DNA of 64,000 nucleotides from Agitococcus lubricus (GTDB lineage: Bacteria; Pseudomonadota; Gammaproteobacteria; Pseudomonadales; Moraxellaceae). Where the stretch lies: NCBI RefSeq assembly GCF_003051055.1, contig NZ_QAON01000001.1, positions 310,001-374,000 of the forward strand, written 5' to 3'. This document shows positions 1-9,832 of the stretch, piece by piece. The first letter of the stretch is position 1, and each line of letters starts with the position of its first letter. The position numbers and the translations under genes are program-made. The notes below the pieces were generated by a model. That model searched no databases. It worked only from the letters and a program-made list of their open reading frames with translations, and was not told the origin of the DNA.

Positions 1-1148
1 CGCAATTAGCCAACCAATTTGAATTACAATTTGAAATTAAGTTACTGCCTTACCAAGAACCCAACCATTTTTTGAGTCACGAATTACGCGACGCTTGGTA
101 TTTAGCACAATTACATCAATTGAGCTTTCATGAATTTCAAACACCCAACGAAGAATCTTGCCAACTGGCCAATCAAATTTTATTGGCAGAGCATGACTTA
201 GCTTTAGAGGATTATTTGACTCTCATCAAACAGGTATTTTTATGTTTATGGGAGCATCAAAGCCATAAACTACGCACCTTAGCACTGCGGTTTAGCCCAT
301 TCCCGCTCGAACAAAGTCAACGCCGTTTACTGATTAACCAACATCAACTCACGCAATTTGGCCAAGATAAGGCCGCTTATTTGCACTATCAAGGTCATTG
401 GTTTTGGTGTTTAGATGACTTACTCTTTTTGACCGAACAACTATCCGCTGCGGGACTTGGCCAAGAGTATCAAAGCGGTCTCTATTTGCCCTCGCATACG
501 CCTGATTATTTAATCAATGACACCGAACAACTCACTATTATTCGTCGCCAAAAATACCAACTAGACTACTATTTTCACCTCAATGAACCGTGGTCTTATT
601 TATATTTTCAGCCTGTGTGTCGTTTGGCAGAATACTATCAACTCAAACTGCACCTAAAACCCATTTTATTAAGTCAGTATGATGACTGTAGTTTAGATTT
701 ATCATGGTACCAACGCCTGCAAACCTTAACGTGGTTTGCGCAAAAAACACAAACCGACTTTGGCCGCATTTGCTTAGCAAACGACAAAGCCATGATGTAT
801 AGCCTCAATTTAATTTGTTTGGCCAAAAGCCAAGGTTTAGACCAAGCCGTCAGCTTGGCTGTTCTACAAAGAATATGGGCAACTGGCCATGATCTCAGCT
901 ATAGTAGTTCCTTAAAACAATTGATTAAAGAAACAGGATTAAAACTTAAGCAGATTAATACCATCAAAAATGATAGCTACTTAAGTACCATAGAACAATA
1001 CACCTTAGAATGGACACAGTTAGATGTACCGTATGTGCCCACTCTGTATTTACACGGCGAACGTCGTATCGCTTTTGGGGGCGCTCATCGTTTATGGGCG
1101 ATTGAGATGGCACTCATTGACAATATGAAGCTCATAGGAACGATTTAG
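1..1148 (+). CDS. DsbA-like / 2-hydroxychromene-2-carboxylate isomerase-type protein (5' partial)
   Basis: The frame is open from base 3 to the stop at 1148, so the true start lies left of the window and about 381 residues are visible. The protein looks like two tandem thioredoxin-fold domains of the DsbA/2-HCCA isomerase type. The second begins near window base 560 (YYFHLNEPWSYLYFQ, in the place of the usual S-P-Y-S motif) and ends with VPTLYLHGERRIAFGG, which resembles the cis-Pro and 'F-G-x-x-R' end of that family. No CxxC is visible in either domain, so a glutathione-dependent or non-redox role is more likely than disulfide formation. The substrate is unknown. The stop lies 7 bp before the sensor kinase, which suggests co-transcription. 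Confidence 0.6.
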   Translation, partial: QLANQFELQFEIKLLPYQEPNHFLSHELRDAWYLAQLHQLSFHEFQTPNEESCQLANQILLAEHDLALEDYLTLIKQVFLCLWEHQSHKLRTLALRFSPFPLEQSQRRLLINQHQLTQFGQDKAAYLHYQGHWFWCLDDLLFLTEQLSAAGLGQEYQSGLYLPSHTPDYLINDTEQLTIIRRQKYQLDYYFHLNEPWSYLYFQPVCRLAEYYQLKLHLKPILLSQYDDCSLDLSWYQRLQTLTWFAQKTQTDFGRICLANDKAMMYSLNLICLAKSQGLDQAVSLAVLQRIWATGHDLSYSSSLKQLIKETGLKLKQINTIKNDSYLSTIEQYTLEWTQLDVPYVPTLYLHGERRIAFGGAHRLWAIEMALIDNMKLIGTI

Positions 1149-1155
1149 ACAGATT

Positions 1156-3918
1156 ATGTCAGTCATAACAACAATGATAAAAGGACTCCGCCTATTATTA
1201 CCCAGCAGTTTTACCAAACAGTTAGGGTTATTATCGGCTGCCTCATTATTGATGGCTTTAGTACTATTTGCAGTGACCATTTATAATCAACAACGTACAA
1301 TTAACGAAAAAAGTGCCATCAATCAAGGGATATTAGTTGTCAAAAACCTCAGTACTATCGTCGAACAAGATGTTTTAATTGCCAATAAAAAATCCATACG
1401 TAATTTATTACTCAATACGGCTATTTTTACAGAAATTCGCTCACTCATTATCACCGACCATGAAGGTAATGTCTTAGTAGAAGTCGCGCATCATCTTAAT
1501 GAAGACCCTATTGAAATCAGCAATTCCCAACGTCTCAAAACCCCTTCCACAAAGGATATGTATTACACAATTGACAGCGCCAATAGCAGTATTTATTTTT
1601 GGCAACCGATTAGTGATTATGGCTGGGCATATATGCTGTATGACTATTCGGAGCAATCGAATAGTTATTTAGAGATTCTCAAAAAAGCCTTATTAACAGC
1701 GGTGATTATTTCGTTAATTGCAGGTATTTTATTTTTCTATTTTTTACAAAGCCCTATCAAACACCTCAATACCTTAATTGATTTTGCAAAATCACTCGAT
1801 GTATATAAAGGCTTAAAAGAAATCCGTATTGACTCTCATATCGATGAAATTAAAGATTTAAATTTGGCACTCAATCAATCGGCCTTTCGCTTATACGAAC
1901 AAAGCCAACGTTTAATTCAATCAGAGTCACGTTATAGTCATGTCATCAATAATGTTCATGAAGTTATTTTTCAGACAGATAACCAAACAATTTTTACCTT
2001 CTTAAATCCTGCTTGGTATGATGTCACGGGCTTTCCTGTCGAAAGCACGCAACAAAAACCAATGATTGATTTTATTCATCCCGAAAAACAGGATGAAATT
2101 TTTCACTTATTACAACGTTTATTTAACGGCGCGTTAGACCAAGTACGTTGTGATACGCAGATTATGACGGCCTCTCACGACCATCGCTGGATTCATTTAT
2201 GGATTAGTTTAATTTATGATGAAAATGGCAATGTTTGTGGTACAACGGGCACCATTAACGATATTAGTGCACGTAAACAAACCGAAAGCGCCTTAATTGC
2301 AGCCAAAGAAGCCGCAGAATCTGCCACACGTGCTAAGAGTGAATTTTTGGCAACCATGAGCCATGAAATTCGTACGCCCATGAATGGCATTTTAGGCATG
2401 GCACAATTATTATTAGAAACGCCGCTTAATCAAGAGCAACAAGAATATTCACGCATTCTGTATCATTCTGGCCAAGCCTTATTAACGATTATTAACGATA
2501 TTCTCGACTTCTCTAAAATAGAAGCGGGTAAATTAACCATTGAGCAAATCCCTTTTGATTTACAGAAATTATGTGAAGAAGTCTGTGATTTATTATTATC
2601 GCAAGTCAGTGCTAAAAACCTAGAATTAGTGCTGGCTTATAACCCAAGCTGTCCACGTGCGTTAATTGGTGACCCAAATCGTATTCGGCAAATTTTATTA
2701 AACCTACTGGGTAATGCCATTAAGTTTACGCGTACAGGTTATGTTGCCTTAAAAGTCACGGCTGAAATTACCACACCTGCGCATGTCGAACTAAATCTAG
2801 AAGTGATTGACACAGGCATTGGTATTCCACACGAAAAACAAAGCAAACTGTTTCAACTATTCTCGCAAGCCGATGCGTCAACCACGCGTCGTTTTGGTGG
2901 CACAGGTTTGGGCTTAGCCATTTGTAAAGGCTTGTCTGAGTTAATGGGAGGTCATATTTCCTTGACCAGCGCACCCAGTTTAGGCTCTACCTTCAAAGTG
3001 CATATTTGCTTAAAACGCGAACATGCTGTCGAACGCTCCCTACCATTATATCCAGAACTGTATTTTGTCCCTATTTTGATTATTGACCCGTTAGCGATTA
3101 ACCGTATTCATATCAGTGAATGTCTACAACGCTACGGCATGCGTGTGGATGTAGCATCTTCAACCGAAGAAGGTTTAGTCAAACTCAAACTGATGAACAC
3201 CTTATCACCACGAACGCCTTTTATTTTGGTCGATAGTCAATTAGCCAAATCTAACGAGGGTATTTTGTTTGCCAACTCCGTACGACATAATCCACAATTT
3301 GCACATAGTCACTTGTTGTTAATGAGCCAAACACCGTTACGTAACCTGAGTCCCTCGTTATATAATGCGTTTAATGGTTTTATTGCCAAACCCATACGTT
3401 TTTATGCCCTCATCAACGAAATCGCTGCCATCCATATTGGCAAACGTAGCTATTTACAAAGCCACGAACTTAACGAGGCTAACCCAGCTCACATACCGAC
3501 AGTCGCACCCGTTAGCCCAATTATTACACTAAATAAAAGCGGAAAAGCCTTAGTCTTATTGGCTGAGGATAATATCGTTAATCAAAAAGTTGCGCTAAAA
3601 ATGCTAGAAAAAGCAGGCGCACAAGTGGATGTTGCCCACAACGGTAAAGAAGCCGTTAAATTTAGCCAAGATAGGCAGTATGATTTAATTTTTATGGATT
3701 GTCAGATGCCCGAAATGGATGGTTTTGATGCCACACGTGCCATTCGTTTATATGAACAACAGCAAGAGCGTCATCCAACGCCTATTATTGCGTTGACAGC
3801 GAATGCCTTAGATGGTGACCGCGAAGAATGTTTGGCCGCAGGGATGAATGATTTTTTACCCAAGCCCTTAAAACAAGAGGCATTGCTTAGTCTGTTGAAA
3901 AAATATGGCGTGTGCTGA
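1156..3918 (+). CDS. Hybrid sensor histidine kinase (HAMP-PAS-HisKA-HATPase-REC-REC)
   Basis: This 920-residue inner-membrane kinase belongs to the BarA-like hybrid class. A first membrane segment (about 20-42), a periplasmic sensor region and a second membrane segment (about 175-197) are followed by a HAMP-like linker and a PAS domain (about 260-375). HisKA carries the phospho-acceptor His403 in [10 protein letters not shown]. The ATPase has an N box ([12 protein letters not shown]), DTGIGIP and [11 protein letters not shown] first, divergent receiver (about 635-760) keeps a candidate Asp693 and a Lys but has only one of the usual acidic pair. The second receiver is canonical, with Asp848 in [11 protein letters not shown]. 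There is no Hpt domain, so a separate phosphotransfer protein or regulator is expected. The gene ends 1 bp from the convergent DUF697 gene. Confidence 0.93.
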   Translation: MSVITTMIKGLRLLLPSSFTKQLGLLSAASLLMALVLFAVTIYNQQRTINEKSAINQGILVVKNLSTIVEQDVLIANKKSIRNLLLNTAIFTEIRSLIITDHEGNVLVEVAHHLNEDPIEISNSQRLKTPSTKDMYYTIDSANSSIYFWQPISDYGWAYMLYDYSEQSNSYLEILKKALLTAVIISLIAGILFFYFLQSPIKHLNTLIDFAKSLDVYKGLKEIRIDSHIDEIKDLNLALNQSAFRLYEQSQRLIQSESRYSHVINNVHEVIFQTDNQTIFTFLNPAWYDVTGFPVESTQQKPMIDFIHPEKQDEIFHLLQRLFNGALDQVRCDTQIMTASHDHRWIHLWISLIYDENGNVCGTTGTINDISARKQTESALIAAKEAAESATRAKSEFLATMSHEIRTPMNGILGMAQLLLETPLNQEQQEYSRILYHSGQALLTIINDILDFSKIEAGKLTIEQIPFDLQKLCEEVCDLLLSQVSAKNLELVLAYNPSCPRALIGDPNRIRQILLNLLGNAIKFTRTGYVALKVTAEITTPAHVELNLEVIDTGIGIPHEKQSKLFQLFSQADASTTRRFGGTGLGLAICKGLSELMGGHISLTSAPSLGSTFKVHICLKREHAVERSLPLYPELYFVPILIIDPLAINRIHISECLQRYGMRVDVASSTEEGLVKLKLMNTLSPRTPFILVDSQLAKSNEGILFANSVRHNPQFAHSHLLLMSQTPLRNLSPSLYNAFNGFIAKPIRFYALINEIAAIHIGKRSYLQSHELNEANPAHIPTVAPVSPIITLNKSGKALVLLAEDNIVNQKVALKMLEKAGAQVDVAHNGKEAVKFSQDRQYDLIFMDCQMPEMDGFDATRAIRLYEQQQERHPTPIIALTANALDGDREECLAAGMNDFLPKPLKQEALLSLLKKYGVC

Positions 3919-3919
3919 G

Positions 3920-4375
3920 TTAACGATAGGTCGCTTTGGCGACGGCATAACAGTCATCAATGTGCTGATAAACAATACGTCGCAACACAAAGTAGCCCAA
4001 ACCTGCCGCCACCATTTGCCCACCAAACGGAATAAATTTAGCGACTTGTTTAGAAATAATTTTGGTGGCCATGTTTTGCACACTTTGACGTACTAAGGTT
4101 CGAGTAACAACCAAGCCCAAAAATTGCGAACCACGTCGGCCAATTTCTGTCCATGCCAGTTGTTTGGTATCAGCATCAAATGCTTCTATTTGCTCTGGTG
4201 CTAAGCCAAAACGTTGGCTAATCTCAGGGATAAGCACCGTTAGCATGCTAGCATCAACCATGACATCTAAAAACGGCACAGGCACTACCGCCACGCCCGC
4301 GGAAACTAAGGCACGTTTACGGGCAAGTGTACGGCATTGCTCACGAATAATATCGACTTCACTTTGACGAGACAT
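3920..4375 (-). CDS. DUF697-type membrane-associated protein
   Basis: This 151-residue protein has the DUF697 pattern: a hydrophobic segment with VVPVPFLDVMVDASML near residues 30-45, then a region with IPEISQRFGL, and a second hydrophobic part near the C-terminus (FGGQMVAAGLGYFVLRRIV). Family members are often linked to YcjF/GTPase-type membrane proteins, but no GTPase neighbour is present here. The function is not known. It is convergent with the upstream kinase gene (1-bp gap) and is probably monocistronic. Confidence 0.65.
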   Translation of the reverse strand: MSRQSEVDIIREQCRTLARKRALVSAGVAVVPVPFLDVMVDASMLTVLIPEISQRFGLAPEQIEAFDADTKQLAWTEIGRRGSQFLGLVVTRTLVRQSVQNMATKIISKQVAKFIPFGGQMVAAGLGYFVLRRIVYQHIDDCYAVAKATYR

Positions 4376-4521
4376 AGTCTATTGCTCTAATTATTATGGC
4401 ACTATGATACTCGGACTTTACCCCATGTCTGCCTCAAAGACTAGGGGGGGCGATTGTCAATGCGTCGATAGATGACACGATAAACATAAAAAGCCTTCAC
4501 ACCTGCCCTGAAATAATGTTA

Positions 4522-4536
4522 TGTTATATTATAACA
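4522..4536. promoter_or_regulatory. Zur-type operator of the zinc-uptake locus
   Basis: TGTTATA-T-TATAACA is a perfect 15-bp palindrome matching the core of gammaproteobacterial Zur boxes (GTTATAnTATAAC). It lies 24 bp upstream of the ATG at 4560 of the outer-membrane protein gene, directly ahead of znuA-znuC-znuB. It predicts repression in zinc sufficiency. It also overlaps a possible ATG at 4521, which argues that this earlier codon is not the start. No zur gene is visible in the window. Confidence 0.8.
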
Positions 4537-4559
4537 AAATTAGTGGGACATCTCTTGCG

Positions 4560-5900
4560 ATGAATAAATGGCCTCTCTTACTTTCTAGTCTTGCGCTCAG
4601 CTCTGTGGCATGTGCTGACAACACCCATGCAGTCGCTGCGGCATCTTATTTTAATCCTCAAATGTCATTGATTTTGAATGGTTATTATTACCATGATAAT
4701 CAACGTGGTGCTGCCAATGAACGCATAGAAGAAATGGCAGGGATTGGTCATACCGTACATGACCCGCACGCACATGCACACGGGGGTATTGAACAAGGAT
4801 TTAATTTAGCCGAATCGGAGCTAGTACTCTCAGCAACTGTTGACCCCTATTTTGATGGCAAATTTATTATGACTGTCGATGGACAAGGTCAAACGGCTGT
4901 CGAAGAAGCATGGTTACAAACACGGCTACTTCCCGCTGGCCTAAAAGCTAAAATGGGTAAATTTTTAAGTGAAATCGGCTACTTAAACAACCAACATCCT
5001 CATACATGGGACTTTGCCGACCAAAATTTGGCTTATCGTGCATTACTGGGTGACCACGGTTTGATGGATAGTGGTATCCAACTCACATGGTTAGCCCCAA
5101 CCCCTTTTTACAGTTTATGGGGGATTGAAGCCCTACAAGGTAGTAACCAAGAGCGTTTTGGTGCGTTAGTTGACGAAGAGCTTATCCATGAAACCCTAGA
5201 CGAAAATACGATACAGGGTGATATGTCGCCCTCTCGTGCTGGCCCACGCATCTATACCGCCTTTGCTAAGTTCGCACCTAATCTTGGCGATAACCACGCC
5301 TTACAAATTGGCTTGTCTTATGCGCAAGCCAAACAATACCAACAAGTATTGGATGAAGACGGCTTGAGCTTATCGGGTGACGAAATGGCACTAAATGGCA
5401 AGCAACAACTCATCGCCACCGATATTGTGTATAAATGGGATACAGCAGGTGACTATGGTCAAGGTGACTTGAAAGTGATTGCCGAATATTTAAGACTCAA
5501 TAAAGACATGACCGTGGTCGCGACAGGTGCGGGTGTAGACACTGACGGTGATACGCTCATTGATAGCTTTCCCGCCGCGATTGGCGAAAAAGTGACTGGC
5601 AAACAAGACGGTTATACTCTACAACTGGCGTATGGCATTGCACCACGTTGGCAACTGGCTTGGCGCCATGATGCGACAGGCAATCTGAACGAGTTAACCA
5701 GCGCAGGAAGTACGGAGAGTTTTGCAAAATCGACACGTCACAGTGTGTCCTTGAGTTTTTTTGCCAGTGAATACTCACGCTTACGCTTACAAGCCAGCCA
5801 AGCCGATATTGCTGATGAAGCGGGTGATAGCGAACAAGTAAAACAAATATTTTTGCAATATACCCATAGCTTAGGCGCACATGGCGCACATAAATTTTAG
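4560..5900 (+). CDS. Zinc-locus outer-membrane beta-barrel protein
   Basis: The protein has 446 residues from ATG 4560. A signal peptide (MNKWPLLLSSLALSSVACA) is followed by a mature chain of alternating aromatic/polar stretches typical of a porin-like outer-membrane barrel, ending in short strands such as HSVSLSFFASEY and LQYTHSL. A histidine-rich loop (HTVHDPHAHAHGG) near residues 65-77 is a likely zinc-binding element. No TonB box or plug domain is evident. The Zur palindrome upstream and the ABC transporter genes downstream suggest a role in moving zinc across the outer membrane. The upstream ATG at 4521 lies inside the operator and is rejected as start. Confidence 0.7.
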   Translation: MNKWPLLLSSLALSSVACADNTHAVAAASYFNPQMSLILNGYYYHDNQRGAANERIEEMAGIGHTVHDPHAHAHGGIEQGFNLAESELVLSATVDPYFDGKFIMTVDGQGQTAVEEAWLQTRLLPAGLKAKMGKFLSEIGYLNNQHPHTWDFADQNLAYRALLGDHGLMDSGIQLTWLAPTPFYSLWGIEALQGSNQERFGALVDEELIHETLDENTIQGDMSPSRAGPRIYTAFAKFAPNLGDNHALQIGLSYAQAKQYQQVLDEDGLSLSGDEMALNGKQQLIATDIVYKWDTAGDYGQGDLKVIAEYLRLNKDMTVVATGAGVDTDGDTLIDSFPAAIGEKVTGKQDGYTLQLAYGIAPRWQLAWRHDATGNLNELTSAGSTESFAKSTRHSVSLSFFASEYSRLRLQASQADIADEAGDSEQVKQIFLQYTHSLGAHGAHKF

Positions 5901-5985
5901 AGCCATTAGGGGGTGTTGAGCGTGTGATGATGCTTAGACAACAAACAAAACCTCCATTGCCCCCTATCAATGATTAGAGAAACTC

Positions 5986-6867
5986 ATGATGCGTTTGCTT
6001 GTTTTGTGTCTATTAAGCATGTGCGCCATGCTGAGTCATGCCGCTATTAATATCGTTGCTACGACGAGTAGTATGGGCATGTTAAGTCGTACCGTAGGCG
6101 GCAATTTAGTATCTGTTACCGAATTAGCGCCACCTGACCGAGACATTCATACCTTACAGGTCAAACCGTCCATGCTACAAGCCCTACGCCGCGCACAACT
6201 GGTGGTGTCTGTAGGTGCCGAGCTAGAACAAGGTTGGTTGCCTCCTGCGATTTCAGGCGCTGCCAACCCCAAAATTTTACCCAATACCTTGGGTTACTTT
6301 GAGGCTGCCGCTCAAGTCCCTTTGCTTGAGCAAAAAACCAATGTTGACCGTAGCGAAGGCGATGTACATCCTTTGGGTAATCCGCATGTACAGCTAGACC
6401 CTGTGCGTATGGCCGACATTGCCAAAGCCTTAGCCGAGCGCTTAGCCAAATTAGATATGAATAATGCGGCTATTTATCGACAAAATGCGCAACAATTCAA
6501 AGAAGCTGTTAATCAGCAGCTTGGTCAATGGCAACAACTCAGTCGCAATCCAACAGGCGTGATGTTGTATCACAAAGATGCCAATTATTTGATGGCTCGT
6601 TTTAATATTCCTGTCTTAGCCTATATTGAACCCTTGGCAGGCATTCCCCCCACAGCCAGTCATTTGTTAGGCTTAGTACAACAGTACAGAGGCAAAAAAG
6701 GTGTCATATTGCATACAGTTTATCAAGGTCATGCCGGTATCCAACAATTAGCGAATCAATTAGGCTGGCCACACCATGCCTTAGCCCTAGACCCGCCAAC
6801 TAATAGCCAAGCATCCGCCTATTTTGCCTTAATTAGCCAATGGCTCAATGCGGTGAGTCAACCTTAA
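5986..6867 (+). CDS. znuA: Zinc ABC transporter substrate-binding protein (cluster A-I)
   Basis: This 293-residue periplasmic metal-binding protein has a clear signal peptide (MMRLLVLCLLSMCAMLSHA). It follows the ZnuA/TroA/PsaA fold: a first half with DIHTLQVKPS (His ligand), then HPLGNPHVQLDP, a long linking helix, and MLYHKDANYL (His) in the second lobe. It lacks the long histidine-rich loop of E. coli ZnuA; only short His motifs are present, although the upstream barrel protein has such a loop. It delivers Zn(II) or possibly Mn(II) to the ZnuBC complex. Its TAA is followed directly by the ATG of znuC. Confidence 0.85.
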   Translation: MMRLLVLCLLSMCAMLSHAAINIVATTSSMGMLSRTVGGNLVSVTELAPPDRDIHTLQVKPSMLQALRRAQLVVSVGAELEQGWLPPAISGAANPKILPNTLGYFEAAAQVPLLEQKTNVDRSEGDVHPLGNPHVQLDPVRMADIAKALAERLAKLDMNNAAIYRQNAQQFKEAVNQQLGQWQQLSRNPTGVMLYHKDANYLMARFNIPVLAYIEPLAGIPPTASHLLGLVQQYRGKKGVILHTVYQGHAGIQQLANQLGWPHHALALDPPTNSQASAYFALISQWLNAVSQP

Positions 6868-7455
6868 ATGAGTCTATTACGTTTAGAACAGCTCAGTGTT
6901 GGCTATCAGCGCCCTATTTTGTCCAATCTCAGTTTGAGTCTTAGCGCGGGTGAGATATTGGGCTTAGGTGGTAGTAATGGTTGCGGTAAAAGTACGCTCC
7001 TTAAAGCCATCAGTGGTGAGGCGCGTATTTTTTCAGGGACGATTTATAAAGCGCCCACACTGAATATCCGTTTACAAAAACAACATCCGATTCGTTTAGC
7101 CAATTTCCCATTATCCGCGCGCGAATATTTGGCCTTAATGTCCGCACAAATCGCGCATCTACCGACACGATTAGCACAACTGCTAGACCGCCGTTTGGAC
7201 AGCTTATCGGGTGGGCAATTTCAACTATTAAGTATTTGGGCTTGTTTAGCAACCGATAGCGATGTTGTTCTTTTAGACGAACCCACCAATAATTTAGACC
7301 GTTTAGGTATTACTTTGTTGTTAGAAATGCTCAATCAACGCCGACCTGAACAAGGTATTGCTTTAATTAGCCATGACCATGAATTTGTCCATGCGGCCAC
7401 CACACGCCAAGTCGACCTCAGTCCATTTCATCAGTCTGATATCGAAGCGCTATGA
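6868..7455 (+). CDS. znuC: Zinc/metal ABC transporter ATP-binding protein (compact)
   Basis: The ATPase subunit of the metal importer has Walker A GSNGCGKST (about residues 34-42), signature LSGGQ, Walker B VVLLDEPTNNLD and the switch His in ALISHDHEF. At 195 residues it is much shorter than the usual ~250 of ZnuC: the region between Walker A and the signature is condensed and the C-terminal extension is absent. It begins directly after the znuA stop, so translation is probably coupled. Partner permease: the gene at 7649. Confidence 0.85.
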   Translation: MSLLRLEQLSVGYQRPILSNLSLSLSAGEILGLGGSNGCGKSTLLKAISGEARIFSGTIYKAPTLNIRLQKQHPIRLANFPLSAREYLALMSAQIAHLPTRLAQLLDRRLDSLSGGQFQLLSIWACLATDSDVVLLDEPTNNLDRLGITLLLEMLNQRRPEQGIALISHDHEFVHAATTRQVDLSPFHQSDIEAL

Positions 7456-7648
7456 GCCACTGTATCAATCCGTTACTATAGCGCTAGACTTAACGACGCG
7501 CACCTGTTGAGCTTTCGTTAAGCCATAAACCTATAGAATGCTGGTTATTGTCAAGGTCTATGACTGTTAACTACTGACCATGCCAGATATAGCCCTATCG
7601 TCTAAGCCTTAATTTGCGTCACGCTGTTAAATCACGAATACATTTGTT

Positions 7649-8449
7649 ATGCACCTACTATTTGACCCACTATTTAGAGTGCCTTTATTGGTTGGCCTAT
7701 GTGCTAGTCTTGTGTTGCCCTTACTGGGCGCACTACTCCATGCCCGCGAAGAGTGGTTAGCTGCGTTAGGTGTGAGTCATATCACGGCGGCTTGTCAACT
7801 GGCTGGTGTTGCTTTAGGTATTCCGTTATTAGCCAGTGGGAGTTTGGGGGCAATTGTTGCGGTCATTGGCAAATATGTGACTGCACAACAAGGCAACTTG
7901 GGGTATGTACTGTTGATGTTTGTCGGTTGGGCTATTTTATATTTAGTAGCGGCCAACAGCAGTTTAGGAGAATCCTTAGCGCATGCATTAAGTGACGGAC
8001 AAATCTTTTTAGTGGGTCAAGAGCATTTATGGGCGATGTTGGCCGTTGCTGTCCCTTTCTTGGGGTTATTACCGTGGTGGAGTCAGCGTTTATTACGTGC
8101 CCGTTTTTTTGTCGGTTATGAGCAAGCCAACCAATTACCCGCATGGCGTTGGCATTTGAGCTTCGACTTAATCGGAGCATTATTGCTGGCATTTAGTACA
8201 GCAGCACTCGGTCTCATGGCCAGTTTTGCACTGGTGGTATTACCTGCTTGGATAGCGTTTTCTTGGGTTAATCGTTGGCAACACGCGCTTTGGTTGAGTT
8301 TGCTGTTAGGAGTCATCAGTTATTTGCTGGCTTTTATCATTGCCTTAAGTTACGACCAAGCCTTTGCACCTATACAAGTCGCTACCTTATTGGTTGTTGC
8401 TGCAATCGCCAAAGTACTCAGATTATGTATCCCCGCATTAGCACATTAA
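7649..8449 (+). CDS. znuB: Zinc/metal ABC transporter permease (ABC-3 family)
   Basis: This 266-residue polytopic membrane protein has seven to eight hydrophobic segments and the ABC-3 layout: an N-terminal helix ending in GALLHAREEWLAALGVSHITAACQLAG, then LASGSLGAIVAVIGKY, and a C-terminal LMASFALVVLPAWIAF stretch. It should form the channel with the 195-residue ATPase. About 190 bp separate it from znuC. In related bacteria this gap may hold zur, but no ORF is seen here, so either the operon has a long internal leader or znuB has its own promoter. Confidence 0.82.
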   Translation: MHLLFDPLFRVPLLVGLCASLVLPLLGALLHAREEWLAALGVSHITAACQLAGVALGIPLLASGSLGAIVAVIGKYVTAQQGNLGYVLLMFVGWAILYLVAANSSLGESLAHALSDGQIFLVGQEHLWAMLAVAVPFLGLLPWWSQRLLRARFFVGYEQANQLPAWRWHLSFDLIGALLLAFSTAALGLMASFALVVLPAWIAFSWVNRWQHALWLSLLLGVISYLLAFIIALSYDQAFAPIQVATLLVVAAIAKVLRLCIPALAH

Positions 8450-8818
8450 TCATCTCGTCTGGGATAAAAAACTGTTGCGTCTCTGGTTTACCTACCTCGT
8501 GCTATGTGTGTTACCTGAATTCTAGATAAGCCTCGTGTCTTCTCCTTGACACACGACAACCATCACACGTCGACAACGCTGGACGTATGTACCGCACTTA
8601 ACACGCTATTCATTGATTACTCATCATTTTTTCACAATCAATCTGCCTATTTTTTGCGTATGCTTAGGGTATTGGTTTATATGTCTGCTATTCGGACATA
8701 GACAGCCTGAAGCGCCGCTAACGCTGTCCGCCACGATAATGCTAAAATAGTCAGCTTTCGTTTTGCCAAGCGCTCATTTATCGGCGTTGCTACCATCATT
8801 TATGCACAGGATTTATGT
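8450..8818. other. Intergenic region between znuB and ispA, no gene seen
   Basis: There is no convincing ORF or RNA on either strand. A weak inverted repeat (GTGTC...GACAC, about 8535-8555) may end the zinc operon. The small subunit of exonuclease VII, often next to ispA, is absent. A promoter for ispA is expected here, but no strong -35/-10 pair stands out. Confidence 0.4.
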
Positions 8819-9697
8819 ATGTCGGTGCCCACGCATTTTTTACACGATTGTCAGATGCGGATTCAGCCTTGGTTGGAGCAGTTTTTAGCTGCACAAAACG
8901 GACTCGCCAAACCCTTATCGGCAGCCATGCGTTATGCCGTCCTGAATGGCGGCAAACGTATTCGTCCTGCACTGGCCTATGCAGCATGTGTCGCATGTGG
9001 TGGCCATATCAACGATGCAAACTCAGCCGCAGGGGCTGTCGAGTTAGTCCATTGTTATTCTTTAGTCCACGATGACCTACCCTGTATGGACGATGATGAT
9101 TTACGCCGAGGCGTGCCTACCTGTCATAAAGCTTTTGACGAAGCCACGGCTTTATTAGCAGGTGACACCTTACAAGCATTAGCTTTTGTTGCCTTAGCCT
9201 GTAGCCACTTAGACGATACCATTAAAACACGGCAAGTACAGCAACTCGCCTTAGCCAGCGCCAATATGGCTGTTGGTCAAGCCCTTGATTTAGCAGGCGA
9301 AGGCAAACAATTAAGCCTCCATGAATTAGAAGCCATTCATCGTCACAAAACAGGCGCACTGATTCGTGCCAGTGTGTTAATGGGCGCAAGTGCGGCAGGT
9401 TGTACAGATGAGCAAACCTTAGCCTCCTTAGAAAACTTTGCCGATAAATTGGGCTTGGCTTTTCAGGTGCATGACGATGTCCTCGATGTGATTGGTGATA
9501 CGCAAAAACTGGGTAAACACGCGGGTGCTGATGCCGAACATGCCAAAGCCACCTACCCCGCTTTATTGGGTCTACAAACAGCGCAACAATTGGCTGTGCA
9601 ATTGCATGACGACGCAATTTCTGCCATAAAACACTTGGGATGTCGCGCTAATGCTTTGATTTGGTTAGCCGATTTTTTGGTAGCACGCGACCATTAG
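8819..9697 (+). CDS. ispA: Farnesyl diphosphate synthase (short-chain polyprenyl synthetase)
   Basis: This 292-residue trans-prenyltransferase condenses IPP with DMAPP/GPP to make FPP. The first aspartate-rich motif is LVHDDLPCMDDDDLRRG (about 84-100) and the second is FQVHDDVLDVIGD; the N-terminal GGKRIRPAL binds the pyrophosphate. The length and the two-residue insertion in the first motif (DDxxxxD) match bacterial IspA. dxs follows 135 bp downstream on the same strand, the usual ispA-dxs pairing of the MEP/isoprenoid pathway. Confidence 0.92.
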   Translation: MSVPTHFLHDCQMRIQPWLEQFLAAQNGLAKPLSAAMRYAVLNGGKRIRPALAYAACVACGGHINDANSAAGAVELVHCYSLVHDDLPCMDDDDLRRGVPTCHKAFDEATALLAGDTLQALAFVALACSHLDDTIKTRQVQQLALASANMAVGQALDLAGEGKQLSLHELEAIHRHKTGALIRASVLMGASAAGCTDEQTLASLENFADKLGLAFQVHDDVLDVIGDTQKLGKHAGADAEHAKATYPALLGLQTAQQLAVQLHDDAISAIKHLGCRANALIWLADFLVARDH

Positions 9698-9832
9698 CGG
9701 GTTGTTGTCTCGTTATTGCTTATACCTTACCAAAAGTAATTTGGGGGGTAGCACAAATCACACTGCCACAGGAATTAGCCTCCCTGCATAGCAGATTACC
9801 TAGTTAGCATTTTTATTTTGTTGATGGCAATC

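Noticed and set aside
4521..4559. ATG 4521 as start of the zinc outer-membrane protein
   Set aside because: It lies inside the Zur palindrome and adds a non-signal leader; ATG 4560 begins a normal signal peptide.
7456..7648. A missing zur gene between znuC and znuB
   Set aside because: No open frame of useful length on either strand and no Fur-family residues.
9698..9832. Thiamine pyrophosphate riboswitch before dxs
   Set aside because: The conserved CTGAGA and paired stems of the THI element are absent.
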